Source: Bradyrhizobium sp. U87765 SZCCT0048 (GTDB lineage: Bacteria > Pseudomonadota > Alphaproteobacteria > Rhizobiales > Xanthobacteraceae). From it: a DNA stretch of 64,000 bases. A program made the translations under genes and the position numbers. Below are positions 8,952 to 17,430 of this stretch, one piece after another; the stretch's first letter is position 1; each line of letters starts with the position of its first letter. Location of the stretch: positions 682,001 to 746,000 of the forward strand of contig NZ_JAFCMM010000004.1 of the NCBI RefSeq assembly GCF_018131225.1, read 5' to 3'. Below the pieces are notes generated by a model. That model was not told the DNA's origin, searched no databases, and saw only the letters and a program-made list of their open reading frames with translations.

Positions 8952-9553
8952 ACAACACCGACGGCGCGCGTGCGCTCGTTCCGGCAGCGCCGGCGTTCTC
9001 GTTCGCCCGCGGCCTCGCCATCGCCGCCGTCCTGATCGCGGCACAGGCCGCAATTCTCTATGCGATGGGCCGGCTGCCGATCTGCGCCTGCGGCACCGTC
9101 AAGCTGTGGCATGGCGTGGTCAACAGCTCGGAGAATTCCCAGCACATCACCGACTGGTACACGCTGTCCCATCTCATCCACGGCTTGCTGTTCTATCTCG
9201 TGCTGTGGCTGGCGCTGCCGCGCGCGCCGCTGGGACTGCGCCTTGCCATCGCCGTCGGCCTCGAAGGCGTCTGGGAGATCGTCGAGAACAGCGACCTGAT
9301 CATCCAGCGCTACCGCGCCGCGACCATCTCGCTCGACTATTTCGGCGACAGCATCGTCAACTCGGTGTCCGACACGCTGGCGGCGCTGACCGGCTTCATC
9401 GCCGCCGCGAAGCTGCCGATCTGGGTCACGGTGACGCTGGCGCTGGTGTTCGAGGCGGTCGCCGCCTATGTCATCCGCGACAACCTGACCCTCAACATCC
9501 TGATGCTGATCCATCCGCTCGACGCCGTCAGGCAGTGGCAGGCCGGGGCGTAA
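8948..9553 (+). CDS. DUF2585-type integral membrane protein
   Basis: A 201-residue membrane protein with about five hydrophobic segments (near residues 20-40, 80-95, 98-115, 145-162 and 165-182). Conserved-looking polar stretches are CACGTVKLWHG, NSSENSQHITDWYT and EGVWEIVENSD. I place it in the UPF0314/DUF2585 group from memory; no function is known to me. It overlaps the hslV stop by 4 nt, so it is translated with the protease genes. Confidence 0.75.
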   Translation: MNNTDGARALVPAAPAFSFARGLAIAAVLIAAQAAILYAMGRLPICACGTVKLWHGVVNSSENSQHITDWYTLSHLIHGLLFYLVLWLALPRAPLGLRLAIAVGLEGVWEIVENSDLIIQRYRAATISLDYFGDSIVNSVSDTLAALTGFIAAAKLPIWVTVTLALVFEAVAAYVIRDNLTLNILMLIHPLDAVRQWQAGA

Positions 9554-9560
9554 CCACGCG

Positions 9561-10061
9561 ATGACCGCGACAACGGACATGACCTATAGCTTCGCCGCGA
9601 TGACCGCCGCCGACCTGCCGACCATCCGGCGGTGGCTGGCGACGCCCGACGTCGCGCGCTGGTGGCGGGATGTCGACACGCAGTTGGCACTGATCAGCGC
9701 CGACCTCGACGATCCCGCGATGGCCCAGTGGATCGTATCGTGCGGCGGCCGGCCTTTCGCCTATCTGCAATGCTACGATTGTCCCGACGGGTTCGAAAGC
9801 GGTGTCGGCACGCAGCCTGCCTGCACGCATGGTATCGACCAGTTCATCGGCGAGCCCGACATGATCGGCCGCGGCCATGGCTCTGCCTTCATCCGCGCCT
9901 TCACCGACCGCCTGCTGGCTTCCGGCACGCAGCGCGTCATCACCGACCCCGATCCCGACAACACCCGTGCGGTCCGCGCCTATGAAAAGGCCGGCTTCCG
10001 CAAGGACCGCGTCGTCGACACCCCGGATGGCCCCGCTCTCTTGATGGTACGCACCCCATGA
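9561..10061 (+). CDS. GNAT-family N-acetyltransferase
   Basis: A 166-residue acyl-CoA-dependent acetyltransferase. The acetyl-CoA loop appears as MIGRGHGSAFI, and TDPDPDNTRAVRAYEKAGF is the usual C-terminal signature. The shape resembles the aminoglycoside 6'-acetyltransferase / siderophore-acetyltransferase branch, but the substrate cannot be read from sequence. It overlaps the hslU start by 4 nt (ATGA), so it belongs to the hslV-hslU transcription unit. Confidence 0.85.
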   Translation: MTATTDMTYSFAAMTAADLPTIRRWLATPDVARWWRDVDTQLALISADLDDPAMAQWIVSCGGRPFAYLQCYDCPDGFESGVGTQPACTHGIDQFIGEPDMIGRGHGSAFIRAFTDRLLASGTQRVITDPDPDNTRAVRAYEKAGFRKDRVVDTPDGPALLMVRTP

Positions 10062-11359
10062 CCGACTTCTCCCCCCGTGAAATCGTTTCCGAACTCGACC
10101 GCTTCATCGTCGGCCAGGGCGACGCCAAGCGCGCGGTTGCGATCGCGCTGCGCAACCGCTGGCGCCGCCTGCAGCTCACCGGCACGCTGCGCGACGAGGT
10201 GCTGCCCAAGAACATCCTGATGATCGGGCCGACCGGTGTCGGCAAGACCGAGATCTCGCGCCGCCTCGCCAAGCTCGCGGGCGCGCCGTTCATCAAGGTC
10301 GAAGCCACCAAGTTCACCGAGGTCGGCTATGTCGGCCGCGACGTCGAGCAGATCGTGCGCGATCTCATCGAGGTGGCGATCGGGCAGACCCGCGAGCGCA
10401 AGCGCAAGGACGTCCATGCCCGCGCCCAGCTCGCGGCCGAGGAGCGCGTGCTCGATGCGCTGGTCGGAGCGAACGCCAGCGCCTCGACGCGCGATTCGTT
10501 CCGCCGCAAGCTGCGCGGCGGTGAGCTCGACGACAAGGAAATCGAGATCGAGGTGCAGAGCTCCGGCGGCATGCCGACCTTCGAGATCCCCGGCATGCCC
10601 GGCGCCCAGATCGGCGCCATCTCGATCGGCGATATCTTCGGCAAGATGGGCGGCCGCCCCAAGCCGAGGCGCACGACCGTGGCGGAATCGCACGAGATCC
10701 TGATCAACGAGGAATCCGACAAGCTGCTCGACAACGACAAGCTGGTGCAGGAAGCGATCCATGCGGTCGAGAACAACGGCATCGTGTTTCTCGACGAGAT
10801 CGACAAGATCTGTGCCCGCGACGGCCGGGTCGGCGCCGACGTGTCGCGCGAGGGCGTGCAGCGCGACCTGCTGCCGCTGATCGAGGGCACCACCGTGACC
10901 ACCAAGCACGGCCAGGTGAAGACCGACCACATCCTGTTCATTGCTTCCGGTGCCTTCCACGTCGCCAAGCCGTCGGACCTGCTGCCGGAGCTGCAGGGCC
11001 GCCTGCCGATCCGCGTCGAGCTGCAGGCGCTGACCCGCGACGACTTCCGCCGCATCCTGACCGAGCCCGAAGCGTCGCTGATCAAGCAGTATGTCGCGCT
11101 GATGCAGACCGAGGGTGTGACGCTGGAGGTCACCGACGACGCCATCGACGCGCTCGCCGACGTCGCGGTCGCGGTCAATGCCAGCGTCGAGAACATCGGC
11201 GCCCGGCGGCTGCAGACGGTGATGGAGCGGGTGCTGGACGAAATCTCGTTCGTCGCGCCGGACCGCAACGGCGACACCATCCGGATCGACGCCGCCTACG
11301 TGCAGAAGCATGTCGGCGACCTCGCCAGGAATACCGACCTCAGCCGCTTCATCCTCTGA
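10058..11359 (+). CDS. hslU: ATP-dependent protease HslVU, ATPase subunit
   Basis: AAA+ unfoldase that feeds proteins to HslV. At 433 residues it has the usual length. Walker A GPTGVGKT is at residues 57-64, followed by the pore loop GYVGRDVE, the inserted I domain (about 110-230) and Walker B GIVFLDEIDKI. The protein ends in DLSRFIL, the C-terminal tail that docks into HslV. It starts inside the stop of the GNAT gene. Confidence 0.98.
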   Translation: MTDFSPREIVSELDRFIVGQGDAKRAVAIALRNRWRRLQLTGTLRDEVLPKNILMIGPTGVGKTEISRRLAKLAGAPFIKVEATKFTEVGYVGRDVEQIVRDLIEVAIGQTRERKRKDVHARAQLAAEERVLDALVGANASASTRDSFRRKLRGGELDDKEIEIEVQSSGGMPTFEIPGMPGAQIGAISIGDIFGKMGGRPKPRRTTVAESHEILINEESDKLLDNDKLVQEAIHAVENNGIVFLDEIDKICARDGRVGADVSREGVQRDLLPLIEGTTVTTKHGQVKTDHILFIASGAFHVAKPSDLLPELQGRLPIRVELQALTRDDFRRILTEPEASLIKQYVALMQTEGVTLEVTDDAIDALADVAVAVNASVENIGARRLQTVMERVLDEISFVAPDRNGDTIRIDAAYVQKHVGDLARNTDLSRFIL

Positions 11360-11459
11360 CGCCCCTCCGGTTTCGGGGGACGCCTGGCGCGCCCCCCATT
11401 GAAACCGGGATTCGACCTGCGGCAGACTGGCGCAGTCCGCCGCAGGGGCTGCCGACACC

Positions 11460-12578
11460 ATGCCTAGTCCGACGCCAGCGCCATGGCGCGCCATGCTCGC
11501 GGTGAACATCGCCGTGGTCGCGGCGCTGTTCGTCTACAAATTCGCCCTCAGCTATCCCGACCTGCCCTACACCCAGTTGCTGGCCGACTATCACTTCGGC
11601 TTCGCCAAGCGCGCGCTGGTCGGCGCCATTGTCGGCACGGCCTTCCCGGTGCTGCCGAGTTCGGCGACCTATGTCGTCGGCCTGGTGCCGTGGGTCGCAA
11701 CGACGATGCTGTTCCTGCATCTATTCCGCACCACGTTCGGCCTCGTCGACGAGACCCTGCCGCTGCTGGTGTTCACCGCCGGCTCGCCGTTCTTCCTCAA
11801 GAACTTCGTCCAGACGCTCGGCTACTACGATGTCTATGGCGCGCTGCTGGCGCTGGTGCTGCTGCTGGTTCCGGCGCGCTCCGTCCTCTATGTGATCGGC
11901 GCGGCCGCCGGCGCGATCGTGCTGCTGCTGATCCATCACCTGCACCTGCTGCTCTCCATCCCAACCATCGGCGCCATCGTGCTGCTGCGCCATCACCTGC
12001 CGCGCGGCTGGCGCACTGGTGATCTCGCGCTCGCGGCGGTGCTGACGGCGATCATCGGCGTGGTGTTCGCGCTGGTCCAGTTTCACGGCGCGCCGGCCGT
12101 CGCGCCGGAAGTGTTCGAAGCACACCTGCGCGCCCGCATGGCGAATCCTGCCGAGACCGGCATCATGCCGGACATCTTTTACCGCACCTTTGCGGACGAG
12201 CTTCATGACACCTGGGCGGTCATGGCGCGCAACCTGCGCCGGGCGCCGATCTATCTGGTGGTCGTCGTGCTGCATGCACCGTTGATCCGCTTCTTCGGCG
12301 ACACCGTGCGCGATCTCGCCAGCGCCGCCCATCGCCGCATCGTGCTGGTGCTGATCGCGCTGGTCCTCGCCGGCTATGTCGCGATCTTCCTGACCGTCTT
12401 CGACTATTCGCGATGGGTGGCGAGCCTCGGCAGCTGCATGATCCTGCTGCTGCATGCGGTGAGGCAGCTGCCGGCCGCGCGCCCGACGCGACCGATCGAC
12501 GGCGCGAACCGCTGGGTGAGGGCGCTCGGCTGGGCGGTCACCGTGATTCCGCGGATCGGTACGGTGACGCCGTTCTGA
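11460..12578 (+). CDS. Multi-pass membrane protein, first of a tandem paralogous pair
   Basis: A 372-residue protein of unknown function with about 8-9 hydrophobic segments. Polar landmarks are DYHFGFAKRALVG near residue 37, GSPFFLKNFVQTLGYYD near 115 and IHHLHLLLSIPT near 160. It is close to the next protein along its whole length, and both end in a W-VTVIPR-G-PF tail. Acidic and basic residues at loop edges and a His-rich helix recall membrane glycosyltransferases of the GT-C type, but no catalytic motif is certain. There is no signal peptide beyond the first membrane helix. Confidence 0.8.
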   Translation: MPSPTPAPWRAMLAVNIAVVAALFVYKFALSYPDLPYTQLLADYHFGFAKRALVGAIVGTAFPVLPSSATYVVGLVPWVATTMLFLHLFRTTFGLVDETLPLLVFTAGSPFFLKNFVQTLGYYDVYGALLALVLLLVPARSVLYVIGAAAGAIVLLLIHHLHLLLSIPTIGAIVLLRHHLPRGWRTGDLALAAVLTAIIGVVFALVQFHGAPAVAPEVFEAHLRARMANPAETGIMPDIFYRTFADELHDTWAVMARNLRRAPIYLVVVVLHAPLIRFFGDTVRDLASAAHRRIVLVLIALVLAGYVAIFLTVFDYSRWVASLGSCMILLLHAVRQLPAARPTRPIDGANRWVRALGWAVTVIPRIGTVTPF

Positions 12579-12629
12579 ACCTGTCCTCCGTTCGCGGCCG
12601 CGCGCTGCGGGCCTTTCGATGGATACGAC

Positions 12630-13751
12630 ATGCCGGTGACGTCTCCGACAACTCCCTGGCGCCGCATGCTGGCGGTGAACGCCGCGATCACCGCGCTGCT
12701 GTTCGCCTACAAGTTCGCATTCAACTACCCTGGCCTGCAGTACATCCAGCTGCTGTCGGACTATCACTTCGGCTTCACCAAGCGCTCGCTGATCGGCGCG
12801 CTGGTCGCGCTCGGCTTTCCGGTGCTGCCGTCCTGGTCGCCCTATGTGCTGGGCACGCTGGTGTGGCTGGTGACGCTGGGGCTGTTCGGGCTGGTGTTCC
12901 GCCGCTGCTATGGCTTCACGGCGCAGACCCTGCCGCTGCTGGTGTTCACCCTCGGCTCGCCGTTCTTTCTCAAGAACTTCGTGCAGACACTGGGCTACTA
13001 CGACATCTACGGCTGCGCGATCGCGCTCGCGCTGCTGCTCGTGCCGGCGCGTTCGAATCTCTATGTGCTTGGCGGCGCCATCGGCGCCATGGCGCTGATC
13101 CTGATCCACCATATCCATCTGCTGCTCTATGTTCCGACCATCGGCGCCATCGTCATCCTGCGCCATCACCTGATGCGCCGCATGACCGGGGCGGACATCG
13201 GGCTCGCCGCCCTGCTGGGGCTGGCGATCGTTGCGCTGTTCGTGGCCATGCAGTTTCATGGCTCGCCGACCGTGCCGATCGAGACGTTCAACCGTCATCT
13301 CCATGAACGGGCGCTCGATCCGACCGACGCCAACATCACCGCGGACATTTTCTACCGCACCTTCGCCGACGAGATTCGCGACACCTGGGCGCTGATGCCC
13401 AAGAACCTGCTGCGCGCGCCGATCTATCTTGTGCTGGTGATGCTGCATGCGCCGCTGATCCGTTATGGCATCGACGTCGTGCGCGCCCTGTCCGAACGCC
13501 GTCATCGCATCGCCGTCGGCCTCGCCGTGCTCGGCATCAGTCTCGGCTATGTCGTGATCTTCGCCACCGTGTTCGACTATGCGCGGTGGATGTCGGACTG
13601 GGCGACCTGCCTGATGCTGGTGATGTTCGCGGCGAAACAACTGCCGGCGAGCCGCGAGGCAGCGCTGATCGCACCGGAGCCACAACAATCACGCGCGCTC
13701 GGCTGGATCGTGACCGTCATCCCGCGCGTCGGACTCACCAAGCCGTTCTGA
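12630..13751 (+). CDS. Multi-pass membrane protein, second of a tandem paralogous pair
   Basis: A 373-residue paralog of the preceding gene and co-linear with it: DYHFGFTKRSLIG, GSPFFLKNFVQTLGYYDIYG, HHIHLLLYVPTIGAIVILRH and YRTFADEIRDTWALMPKN all have counterparts in the first copy. The pair are 51 bp apart on the same strand and probably arose by local duplication. No function is recognised. It converges on the Smr-domain gene with only 10 bp between the stops. Confidence 0.8.
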   Translation: MPVTSPTTPWRRMLAVNAAITALLFAYKFAFNYPGLQYIQLLSDYHFGFTKRSLIGALVALGFPVLPSWSPYVLGTLVWLVTLGLFGLVFRRCYGFTAQTLPLLVFTLGSPFFLKNFVQTLGYYDIYGCAIALALLLVPARSNLYVLGGAIGAMALILIHHIHLLLYVPTIGAIVILRHHLMRRMTGADIGLAALLGLAIVALFVAMQFHGSPTVPIETFNRHLHERALDPTDANITADIFYRTFADEIRDTWALMPKNLLRAPIYLVLVMLHAPLIRYGIDVVRALSERRHRIAVGLAVLGISLGYVVIFATVFDYARWMSDWATCLMLVMFAAKQLPASREAALIAPEPQQSRALGWIVTVIPRVGLTKPF

Positions 13752-13761
13752 CGACGGGACG

Positions 13762-14379
13762 TCAGCGCAGCCGCGCGCGGCGGACACGGACATAGAGAGC
13801 GCCGCCGCCGCCATGGCCGACATGGGCTTCCTCGAAGCCGATGACACAGCTGCGAAACTCGGGCAGCGACAGCCATTCCGGCACCTGGCGACGCAGCACG
13901 CCGCGCTCTGACGCCTCCGCGCCGGGCCGGCCCTTGCCAGTGATGACCAGCACGAAGGACAGACCTTCCTCGCTCGCCTGCTGCAGAAAGTGCAGAAGCA
14001 CGCGATGGGCACGGGCCTGGGTCAGGCCATGCAGGTCGAGCTTGGCATCGATATCCTTGCGGCCGCGCGACAGCTGCAGTCGCTCGCGCCGCGCGATGGC
14101 GACAAGGGGTGGCGGCTCCGGCCGGCGGAGAGCCGCCGGGGCAGGGGCAGCGGCCTGTTTCCCGGCACTGGCGGTCTTCCCGGCGGGTTTCGGCGCCGTG
14201 GTTTTGACGGCCGGCTCTTCCGCCACGGCAACCCGTGTCAGGCGGGGCCGTTTCTTCAGCGGCTTGGTGGATTCGGAGACTGCATGCCACAGCGCCTGTT
14301 CATCGGCGCTGAGGACGCGGCGGCGACGCCGCACCGGCGGGTCCGGCACGTCGGTTTCAGGTGGTACGACGCGCTTCAT
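13762..14379 (-). CDS. Smr-domain protein (MutS2-type C-terminal domain)
   Basis: A 205-residue protein. Residues 1-110 are basic and Ala/Pro-rich, probably disordered. Residues 115-205 form an Smr domain with LDLHGLTQ, the TGKG loop and HGGGGALYV. Smr domains cleave or nick nucleic acids, and stand-alone versions have been linked to recombination and to mRNA or ribosome rescue; the role here is open. The start overlaps the mltA stop by 4 nt (ATGA), a pairing I remember as common in rhizobia. Confidence 0.88.
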   Translation of the reverse strand: MKRVVPPETDVPDPPVRRRRRVLSADEQALWHAVSESTKPLKKRPRLTRVAVAEEPAVKTTAPKPAGKTASAGKQAAAPAPAALRRPEPPPLVAIARRERLQLSRGRKDIDAKLDLHGLTQARAHRVLLHFLQQASEEGLSFVLVITGKGRPGAEASERGVLRRQVPEWLSLPEFRSCVIGFEEAHVGHGGGGALYVRVRRARLR

Positions 14380-16295
14380 TGGCCGGGCCGCGCCTGATCG
14401 GGCTGATGGCGCTCGCGCCGCCGTTCCGACCGCGGCGCTGCCTGATCCGACCGGCTGTCCGCCGCCGCGGGGCGGGCCTCCGGAACCGGAATGGCGGCAG
14501 GCTTGTCCGCCCCGTCGGTCTTCACCGTATCGGCTTTTGTCGCCTCGGTCTTTGGCGCATCAGGCCTGGCCGGAGCGGCCTTGGCCTGCCCGGACGCGGG
14601 CTGAGACGTCGCCTGGCCGGATTTGTGCTGACCAGGCCTCGCGGCATCGGACGTCGTGGCGTCAGGTTTCGGGAGATCGGACTTGGCGTCGCCAGACTTG
14701 GCATCGCTAGGCTTGGCATCGCCAGGCTTGGCGTCACTAGACCTGGCCGCGCCAGACCTGGCGGCGTCGGGCTTCATAACTCCAGACTTGGCAGCGTCGG
14801 ACTTTGTGCTGCCGGACTTGGTGGCGTCGGGCTTTGCCGGCTCGGGTGTCGCGGGTTCGGACTTGAAGGGCACCGCCTGCTGCGGAAACTGCCTGGCGAT
14901 CTTCGCCGACGGCCGCGGTTCGGGCAGCGGCATCGTTCGGCCGCGCGCCTGCGGATCGAGGCTGTTGGGCACCAGCATCACGAATTGCGCACCGTTGCGG
15001 AGCCGGCCTGACACCTGCCCGGCCTCCACGCCGGCGCCGAAATAGATGTCGGCGCGGGCCGGGCCGACAATCGCCGAGCCGGTGTCCTGCGCCACCATCA
15101 GCCGGCGGAACGGCGTCTTGTTCTGCTCCGACTGCAGCGGCAGGTTGCCTTCGATGAAGAACGGCGTGCCGTAGATGTGCAGCGCCTTGTCGACAGCGAT
15201 CGAACGACCGGCGGTGAGATGCACGCCCTGGGCGCCAACCGCCTCGTCGTCCGCCGCCAGCTTGACCTCGCGGAAGAACACATAGGAGCGGTTCTGCCGC
15301 CGCAGCTCCTTGGCGCCGTCGGGGTTCTCCTCCATCCATTGCCGGATGCGCTGCATCGACATCTGGTCTCTCGGAATGATGTTGCGCTCGATCAGGACGC
15401 GGCCGACCGGCGTGTAGGGAAAGCCGTTGTGCGCATCGTAGTTGATTCGCACCATCGAACCGTCCTCGAGGCGAATGCGGGCCGAGCCCTGGATCTGGAT
15501 GAACAGCAGGTCGGTCTGGTTCTTCAGCCAGCAGATCTCGAGGCCGCGGCCGGCGATGGCGCCGTCCTCGATCTCGCCGCGGTCATAGTATGGCACCAGC
15601 TTGCGCCGTCCGATCTTGCGAAAGACCTCGCCCTTGTTGGGCAGGCTGGTCGAGCTCTGGGTGTAGCCGCGCACGAACAGGTTGGACGGTCGGCGATAGA
15701 GCGGGATGGTGTAGACGTCGGTCCGGGTGCGGGAGCCGTCGACCACCGGCTCGTAGTAGCCGGTGACAAAGCCCTCGGTCTCGCCGAGCCGCATGATCCG
15801 CACGGGGTGGAACTGTTGCTCGAAAAAGGTGCGGGCCTCGGCGCTGGAGGTGACGGTCGCGGCCTTTGCCGCCCGGCAGGGCTCGCGCAGCGACCCGCCA
15901 AGCGCCCGCGTTTCGGCGATCGCGCTGGCGGGCGCGAGGATCGGATCACAGCTTGTACGAAACGTCCGGAACGCCGCGAGCTGGTCGTCATCGGCCCAGC
16001 CCGGGATATCGGCCCAGTCCACCGGACTGTATTGGGCGCCGGGGACCTCGAGCTGCCACTGCGGCTGCTGCCGGTGGGGAAACTCGACCTGAGGGAGATG
16101 GCCGCGCGCGTGATGCCGGCGCGCCGCCTCGGAATCCGAACTCAACAGGGACGCCACGAAGGGTAGCGCACAGAACGCCAGCAGCGCGGAAGGGACTGCG
16201 CGGCGCGCCTTAATGTCCGCTCTCCGTGCCGACCAGCTTCCAGTTCGGGTCGCGCGAGGTGGTGTCGCGCGCGAAGGTCCAGATATCGGTGACAT
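14376..16295 (-). CDS. mltA: Membrane-bound lytic murein transglycosylase A with repeat-rich tail
   Basis: Periplasmic enzyme that cleaves peptidoglycan to 1,6-anhydro-muropeptides. The MltA domain starts near residue 105 and includes FVTGYYEPVVDGS; the 3D domain has DTGSAIVGPARADIYFG with the conserved Asp residues. The last 180 residues are low complexity, built from 5-residue units such as SDAKS and KPDAT. A hydrophobic signal segment lies at about residues 33-58, with no lipobox cysteine seen. The start is uncertain: the ATG at 16295 overlaps the upstream gene by 86 nt, an ATT at 16214 would overlap its stop by three bases, and a GTG at 16157 would remove part of the signal segment. The upstream Tim44-domain gene is probably co-transcribed. 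Confidence 0.88.
   Translation of the reverse strand: MSPISGPSRATPPRATRTGSWSARRADIKARRAVPSALLAFCALPFVASLLSSDSEAARRHHARGHLPQVEFPHRQQPQWQLEVPGAQYSPVDWADIPGWADDDQLAAFRTFRTSCDPILAPASAIAETRALGGSLREPCRAAKAATVTSSAEARTFFEQQFHPVRIMRLGETEGFVTGYYEPVVDGSRTRTDVYTIPLYRRPSNLFVRGYTQSSTSLPNKGEVFRKIGRRKLVPYYDRGEIEDGAIAGRGLEICWLKNQTDLLFIQIQGSARIRLEDGSMVRINYDAHNGFPYTPVGRVLIERNIIPRDQMSMQRIRQWMEENPDGAKELRRQNRSYVFFREVKLAADDEAVGAQGVHLTAGRSIAVDKALHIYGTPFFIEGNLPLQSEQNKTPFRRLMVAQDTGSAIVGPARADIYFGAGVEAGQVSGRLRNGAQFVMLVPNSLDPQARGRTMPLPEPRPSAKIARQFPQQAVPFKSEPATPEPAKPDATKSGSTKSDAAKSGVMKPDAARSGAARSSDAKPGDAKPSDAKSGDAKSDLPKPDATTSDAARPGQHKSGQATSQPASGQAKAAPARPDAPKTEATKADTVKTDGADKPAAIPVPEARPAAADSRSDQAAPRSERRRERHQPDQARPGQ
14605..14859 (-). 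repeat. 15-bp tandem repeat encoding the MltA C-terminal tail
   Basis: About 17 degenerate copies of a 15-base unit; on the plus strand the best units read gacttggcgtcgcca, gacttggcatcgcta and ggcttggcatcgcca. The unit length keeps the mltA frame and encodes pentapeptides such as SDAKS and PGDAK on the minus strand. Neighbouring units differ at several bases, so the array is old or diversifying. Confidence 0.85.
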
Positions 16296-16920
16296 CGGTC
16301 ACCTTCTCCGGGCTGCCGTCGACCACCGCGCCGGACTTGTCGCGGGTGACGGTGACCATCTGCGAGCTGAAGCGGACGGTGACCTGGGCGCTGCGGTCGC
16401 GCAGCTCGGCATTGACCAGCTCGGCCTTGTCGATACCGACGAAGCGGGTCTCGACCTTCTGGTCGCGCTGCTCGCGCTCGCGGATCGCGGCATCGAACCC
16501 GTCATAGACCTCGCGGGACAGCAGGTCCTTGAGCGTGCGACGATCGCCGGCGGCAAACGCCAGCACAATCATCTCATAGGCGCTCTTGGCACCGGTCACG
16601 AAATGCTGCGGCTGGAACGAGGGATCGGCCGCGACCACCGCGTCGAGCCCGCGGGCGAGCGGCGAATCCGGCTCGGTCACGCCTTTCCAGCGATCGGCCG
16701 CTGGCGCGGCGCTCGGTGCCGACGGGGCATGGTCGATCACGGTTCCGGGGAGGGGGACGACATTGCCATTGGGCGTGTTCGATGCCGCGCCATTGGCGAT
16801 GTCACGGGCCGCCCGGTCATAGGGCGGGCGCTCGCTGCCGGTTCGCTGGCCGAGCACATTGCGCAGCCTGAGAAAGATGAACACGGCCAGGGCCAGGAAG
16901 ATGATGGTGTAAATATCCAC
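16210..16920 (-). CDS. Tim44/TimA-domain membrane-anchored protein
   Basis: A 236-residue protein with a single N-terminal membrane helix (IYTIIFLALAVFIFLRLR), a charged and probably disordered linker to about residue 85, and a Tim44-like domain (about 90-236) ending in TRDTTSRDPNWKLVGTESGH. Bacterial Tim44-like proteins are thought to sit at the inner membrane; their task is unclear. The frame is open up to 17007, but the GTG at 16920 gives the usual MDIYTIIF start and is preferred. It lies directly upstream of mltA. Confidence 0.85.
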   Translation of the reverse strand: MDIYTIIFLALAVFIFLRLRNVLGQRTGSERPPYDRAARDIANGAASNTPNGNVVPLPGTVIDHAPSAPSAAPAADRWKGVTEPDSPLARGLDAVVAADPSFQPQHFVTGAKSAYEMIVLAFAAGDRRTLKDLLSREVYDGFDAAIREREQRDQKVETRFVGIDKAELVNAELRDRSAQVTVRFSSQMVTVTRDKSGAVVDGSPEKVTDVTDIWTFARDTTSRDPNWKLVGTESGH

Positions 16921-17430
16921 GTCGCATTCACTTTCTGATCGGCCGGATCGCGCGACCCGGCGCATCATCGTTCCAGTTGCAGGATCGGTCCGGTCAGGCG
17001 CCGGCATCGCCTGGGATCGACACCCCCATCGTCAGCGCCTCATGTAGGGGCCAAACCCGACCGCGCCAATGACGCCTTTTGGCACGGACGCCCCATCGTC
17101 AGACATCCCGTTTGACCGTGGTGGCGAAAGGGCATCCTTCTTGACGTTGGTTTTCGGCGGATTCTAGACGATCCAGGGGCCCGGGCCAACCTCCCGACCG
17201 GCCAAACCGGCCGCCTTATCCTTGTCGAAGACGGCAGCGCCGTGTTAGCCACTCGCCCCGACGGGGGCTTTCCCGCCGCCCGGGCGGTGGCAGGAAGGCA
17301 TGGATGCCTCCGCATCCGGATTTGCCCAGATCCCCGTCGGCTTGAACCCTGGGACGAAGCTTCAATTGGAACGCGGCCTTCACGCGAGCAGGTCACCCCT
17401 TCGCCTGAACCTGCGTCTGGAGAGATTTGT
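16921..17430. other. Intergenic region between the Tim44-domain gene and secB
   Basis: A 510-base gap separating a leftward from a rightward gene. No credible coding frame is visible; the long antisense frame across secB is a composition artefact. It should hold promoters for both sides. The only candidate I could pick is the TTGACG/CTAGAC pair at 17141-17169, listed separately. fxsA, which I recall near secB in some relatives, is not here. Confidence 0.5.
17141..17169 (+). promoter_or_regulatory. Candidate housekeeping promoter upstream of secB
   Basis: TTGACG at 17141-17146 and CTAGAC at 17164-17169 are separated by 17 bases. This resembles the alphaproteobacterial sigma-70 pattern (TTGACG-like -35, CTA-rich -10). 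It would give secB a leader of roughly 250 nt, which is long, so the call is tentative. Confidence 0.3.

Noticed and set aside
9561..10061. Aminoglycoside 6'-acetyltransferase resistance gene
   Set aside because: Only general GNAT similarity; location inside the hslVU operon and lack of specific motifs do not support a resistance call.
11367..11408. CCGGTTTC / GAAACCGG hairpin after hslU
   Set aside because: Only 8 bp with a 26-base loop and no T-run; too weak to call a terminator.
9980..11509. 509-codon open frame on the minus strand
   Set aside because: Fully antisense to hslU, which has all its motifs; the product has no recognisable features.
11721..13688. 655-codon open frame on the minus strand
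   Set aside because: Antisense to the two membrane-protein genes; His/Gln/Arg-rich translation with no domain, a typical shadow of GC-rich coding sequence.
14605..14859. Regular repeats resembling a CRISPR array
   Set aside because: Contiguous 15-bp units without spacers, in frame with mltA; it is a coding tandem repeat.
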